From Trifolium pratense (Eukaryota; Streptophyta; Magnoliopsida; Fabales; Fabaceae): a stretch of DNA of 64,000 nucleotides. The stretch covers positions 4,905,501 through 4,969,500 of the forward strand of contig NC_060059.1 of the NCBI RefSeq assembly GCF_020283565.1, read 5' to 3'. Below the pieces are notes generated by a model. That model did no database searches. It was not told the DNA's origin and saw nothing but the letters and a program-made list of their open reading frames with translations. Shown piece by piece: positions 60,472 through 64,000 of the stretch; positions within the stretch are counted from its first letter, which is position 1; the number at the start of each line of letters is the position of its first letter. A program made the translations under genes and the position numbers.

Positions 60472-61143
60472 CATTGTAAAAGTTATTCAAATCAGAAGGT
60501 TTTGCATTTTCTCAATGTTACATAATTGATGATTCATTCGCCGCCATATTATTTATTTTCATAAACCCTAATTAATCATTTTTTAAAACACATTCATTAC
60601 TAAGATACCCTTTCAAGGCAGACAGGACATTGCAACTATACCGTGTTTATAGAAACAGTTTGTTCACCAAACATGAACTATTATTATGAACTGTTTCAAC
60701 ATGGACTAAACTTAATTAATTAATAAAATTAGCAGTAACTACCTAGAATCAGAAACTAATGATCTCTCTGGCTAGATCAGTCAAATGATCTGCTAAGTTT
60801 TCATCGATGCGTACATGATCCTAGACACCTTTAGTAAATAAATGTTAAATTGCACTTTTGACCCCCTAAGTTTTAGAAAGTTGCGATTTTGCAAAAGTGT
60901 TATTTGTCAAAATCGCAACTTTCTAAAACTTAGGGGTCAAACGTGCAATTAAACCTAAATAAATCTCTCATAATGTTGTACTTTCTTCTTATTTGACGTC
61001 TTTTACCGTTATAACAATGATTCTCAATTTTTACAATAGCCGTGGTACATTATTAAATTAATGAAATTGCAAAAACATCATTAAATGTATTTGTTTTTAG
61101 TAATTTTTAGGATCAAATTGATTAATAAAAGATATTAAACTAT
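60472..61143. other. CuAO 3' flank with a palindrome
   Basis: No gene. At 60846-60953 a near-perfect inverted repeat (TTGCACTTTTGACCCCCTAA... against ...TTAGGGGTCAAACGTGCAA) has arms of about 45 bases and looks like a small MITE. Confidence 0.5.
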
Positions 61144-61323
61144 CTAATGAAATACCAATCGTCAGTTGGTTCATTGGTGATTGGCGCTGAACTTGGTAGG
61201 GAGGACCGCGATTCGATCCTTGCAACTGCGATCGGAAGGGGGCTGGAACTACTTGATGCCAGAACTGACCCCCGAACCAGATTAAACTGGTGGTGAAAAA
61301 CCAAAAACTAACTAATGAAATAC
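61144..61323 (+). mobile_element. tRNA-related SINE with 12-bp target duplication
   Basis: The body 61156-61311 contains CGTCAGTTGGTTCATTGG in A-box position and CGCGATTCGATCC in B-box position, then a GC-rich SINE body (GGAAGGGGGCTGGAAC, CTGACCCCCGAACC). It is bounded by perfect copies of CTAATGAAATAC at 61144-61155 and 61312-61323, which proves insertion by target-primed reverse transcription. GC content stands out against the AT-rich surroundings. Confidence 0.8.
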
Positions 61324-61553
61324 GATGACCAAAGTGAGTAATGAAATATGTATTTGTGCATGTTTTTAAAATTTGATAATCTTGTGAACTATTATGACAA
61401 CATTTCACATATTGAAGGATTAAAATGACTGTTTACTCTATTATTAGGGAAGTGTTAGCTTACAGCTCAAACATCTTTTGGTGATTTATAGCTACATCTA
61501 TAAGATTAAATATTAGTCATGTATAAAACACAAAAACTAAGGACTATATTTGA

Positions 61554-61930
61554 TTACCAAGTTTGGCCATCAAACAATGGTGGAACACCAACTTCTGAAT
61601 CTCCTTCCAACATCTGTAAAACCGTTGTAATGGATGGCAGACACCACAGTCCAACCATAGTCATTCTCTCAAACCTATTAAAATCATTAACAACTTCAAA
61701 ATCATCATGGCTAACAATGTCTCTTAGTCTCCCTTCTTTTGTCCAATATAGAATCCAATCTATAAGTATCATGTCATCACCACCTTCTATTCCATCTTCA
61801 ATTAGATGCAACTCAATGTGCCTTCTGCAAAATAAGATTTCTAGCAACATGACACCAAAACTATAGATATCCACTTTTGCAGTCATAGGTGCATTTTTTA
61901 ACCATTCTGGTGCCAAAAATCCCTTAGCTT
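61554..61930 (-). pseudogene. Receptor-like kinase C-terminal fragment
   Basis: The minus strand reads [20 protein letters not shown], then [28 protein letters not shown], and MVGLWCL followed by VLQMLEG and VGVPPLFDG. This is subdomains VIII-XI of the kinase domain of G-type lectin (LECRK/RLK1-like) receptor kinases. The conserved CPNPT.RP stretch between WCL and VLQMLEG is mostly deleted, the activation-loop start reads KGFLAPEW instead of RGYMAPEW, and no extracellular, membrane or N-lobe parts lie upstream. It is a truncated pseudogene. Confidence 0.8.
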
Positions 61931-62768
61931 TATATTTTTTATGGACTAAAACTAAGATGAACTAATAATTAATGTTATATCCATAAAATATAATGGGGAT
62001 TATTTTAAGAAATTTTTTCTTTGTGAATCATAAATAACCCTACATGAGTACATGTAACTAATTATCAAAGAAGAATAAAGATGCATCAAGAACTGAAAAT
62101 AGCCTATATATAATAATTGAAATTGTGCATTGTGGCCTGAATGATATACAGAAAGAAACCTAAGCATAGCCTATATATATAATAATTGAAGTTGTTTTAC
62201 ATGGTCAAGTAAAATACACAATTACACTCACAATGTTAAGAAAATGTTATCAATCATGTGAACTGTTTTTATTTATTGTGGCATCTCATTGATTCTTATC
62301 ATCTTGTGCCTTGCAGTTCAAGTATTTCCTCAAGGACCCTGTGAAATATGATAATAACCTCTAAAACTTCATCATCTAAACTTTAGCAATCTTACATGAC
62401 ATCTATTTTTGTTTTGTTCTATCTTCTCTTATCCACTCAAGTTTTTCATAATTTCTAAGTTTAGAATGAGAAGAGGTTTCTTTATAGGAAACATTAAAAG
62501 AGACCCAATTGTACAAAAATGTATTGTAGACATATCACATATACAATTCCCTTGCATGGTTTAATACTTGTAACAAAAGAAAATCAAAACTGTCCTCATT
62601 CTAATGTCAAATTCCTGAACAAGAAATGAATGTTGTACAAACTGTTGGTTTTAGGTGCCAAACAATTCAGCACAAGAAAATCTTCATAGCCTGTCACATA
62701 CAAATGAATAGAAATCAATAATGAACAACTTCATCATATCATCAAACACAAAAATTAGCATATCAAAC
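61931..62768. other. AT-rich gene-free stretch
   Basis: A direct repeat of GCCTATATATAATAATTGAA occurs at about 62102 and 62167. Nothing coding was recognised. Confidence 0.45.
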
Positions 62769-62890
62769 CTGAAAATCTGTATTGCTTCTGTTTCTTCAAG
62801 CTCATATTTTGTTTCAGCTGTACTATCCTTTCTACCATGTATATTTTTGTACCCTTGACATTTACAAATTGCGGAGCAACCAACACCATC
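62769..62890 (-). pseudogene. CXC-domain exon of a CPP/TSO1-like gene, degenerate
   Basis: A splice-bounded segment reads DGVGCSAICKCQGYKNIHGR KD, matching the second half of the second CXC motif in plant CPP (tesmin/TSO1-like) DNA-binding proteins, where the usual form is GVGCS..C.C.GCKN..GRKD. One metal-binding Cys is replaced by Tyr (GYKN). The acceptor (TTTTGAAG before 62890) and donor (GTTTGA below 62769) are plausible, and introns at the GVGC position are known in the family. No exons for the first CXC motif or the first half of the second occur between here and 63413, so the gene is either broken or rearranged. Confidence 0.6.
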
Positions 62891-63412
62891 CTTCAAAACA
62901 AAACCACTCATTGTAATTCATATTATAAATGAAACTAAAAGTTTACATATTTTAAACTAATGAATCTTTCTAGGGACGAAACTCTCACCCGGCCTCTCAG
63001 CAGATTGGCTCGTCAAAACAGAAAGAGAAAAAAAGAACTTCAAAATTAGTACACTAAAATGCAACTCTACCACATGAGGGATCATGACATTCTTCATATG
63101 AATCGATTATCATTATAGATGCAGTATAAACCACATGATACAATATTGAATTGCATCTCTACCACATTCGGTCATATATATATGCAGAAGGATCAATATA
63201 TAATATAACCTCAACAACATAGTCATTCTAAATAGTAACTGAGATTTGTGAATGGATTAAACAATCTTAATGGACATAAAAAATACAGAAAGGAGATAAA
63301 GACACAACTAGACGAAAGATAATATGTATGATAAATTATATATAATATATAAACATGCATGAAAAGTTATACACAAAAGTCGTTGCAACTCAAATAAATT
63401 TAATTTTCTGAC
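62891..63412. other. Possible intron, no CXC exons found
   Basis: If 62769-62890 and 63413-63977 belong to one gene, this is an intron. I looked on the minus strand for Cys-rich exons (K-C-N-C-K-K-S-K-C type) and saw none. Confidence 0.35.
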
Positions 63413-63977
63413 CTCATCGACCCCTCTCGCAATTGGATTGCTATCCATTAAAGCAACATTGGCAAGATTGTTCCGTGTTTGATTTCTGTCTGCTGTAGCT
63501 ATAGGTTCATAAGGATCTGAACTAGAAGCAACAGATTCAACAGTTTGCATTTTATAATTACTGTTAGTGGTAGATTGTGGCAACAGATTCACAGATTGTG
63601 TTATACTAATTAAGTTATTGTAATCACAATCTGCTCCTTCAATGTTTGCCTCAACCTGACCTACTTCCCGAATATATGCTCCACCCTCAACTGAATCTTC
63701 CATATAGTCATCTTGTACATTGGTACCATTTGGTACTTGCATGCCAAGTAATTCAAGAGCCCAGTTAGCCTCTTCAGCTGAGATTAGTGGACGTTGTTCG
63801 GAGCTACAAGGATTATATTGTATAGCTTGTGGAAGATTGATCTTTGTATGTTGACTAGATGGCTCAAGTGAGTAATGGCATGCATGAGCAGAATCAGTAA
63901 GAGCTTCTTCATGTGTGTATATGTTATTTACATCTTCAGACAAAACTTGAGGCTTTGATGCATTCAAAATGTAATTC
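63413..63977 (-). CDS. Probable exon of a gene running off the window, unrecognised
   Basis: A long open minus-strand frame that could be bounded by a ...TACTAG acceptor (63978) and a GATGAG/GTCAG donor (63413). The deduced 188 residues are hydrophilic and Ser/Asn/Gln/Glu-rich (PLISAEEANWALELLGMQVP, SITQSVNLLPQSTTNSNYKM), consistent with a disordered region of a nuclear protein. Lying directly upstream of the CXC exon in the same orientation, it may be the N-terminal part of the same CPP/TSO1-like gene. I do not recognise it by sequence alone. The gene continues beyond the window. Confidence 0.45.
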
Positions 63978-64000
63978 CTAGTAATTAATAATAGAGTTAT

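Noticed and set aside
61554..61930. Functional kinase gene
   Set aside because: Only the C-lobe remains, with an internal deletion in the conserved CPNPT.RP region and no upstream exons.
1..64000. CRISPR arrays, operons, bacterial terminators or riboswitches
   Set aside because: The window is plant nuclear DNA with spliced genes; no regularly spaced short repeat array was seen.

Overview
The window is nuclear DNA of a flowering plant, almost certainly a legume of the temperate clover/vetch clade and most like Medicago. The reasons are the AT-rich intergenic DNA, the GT-AG introns, a copper amine oxidase very like the pea/lentil seedling enzymes, a legume-type lipoxygenase, and dense families of small transposons. 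The species is inferred from general familiarity and was not checked by any search.

Layout. 1-6178: AT-rich, with two LINE RNase H relics and a 178-bp Mutator-like MITE. 6179-11870 (-): intact 8-exon VMP1/KMS1-type ER membrane protein gene. 13430-15650 (+): broken histidyl-tRNA synthetase pseudogene with introns retained. 16696-29792: complete, very young Ty3/gypsy Tat/Ogre-like LTR retrotransposon on the minus strand. It has two 788-bp LTRs that look identical and a 5-bp target duplication. It carries gag-protease and pol, plus a separate five-exon plant-mobile-domain gene on the opposite strand. 29807-30151: hAT-like MITE. 31849-34821: non-autonomous CACTA element. 35558-37890: further MITEs and a SINE. 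38398-46040 (+): intact 9-exon lipoxygenase, predicted 9-LOX, with SINE and MITE insertions in its introns. 46041-50343: gene-poor, with MITEs and a SINE. 50344-51921 (-): intact 7-exon HAD-family phosphatase. 53131-54355 (+): LTR-like leader, tRNA-iMet-type primer site and an ORF joining a retrotransposon gag N-terminus to a zf-XS zinc finger. 56265-60471 (+): intact 5-exon copper amine oxidase with MITEs in its introns. 61144-61323: SINE with a perfect 12-bp target duplication. 61554-61930 (-): receptor-kinase pseudogene fragment. 62769-63977 (-): remains of a CPP/TSO1-like CXC gene running to the window edge.

The host genes (KMS1, LOX, HAD phosphatase, amine oxidase) are unrelated housekeeping or metabolic genes and show no operon-like logic. 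The most unusual objects belong to the mobile fraction: the gag/zf-XS chimera, which places a finger typical of SGS3/FDM RNA-silencing proteins behind a retrotransposon leader, and the intact retroelement carrying an antisense spliced gene with its own TATA box. Exon coordinates below were worked out by hand from reading frame, splice consensus and family resemblance; phases close exactly for the five multi-exon genes.
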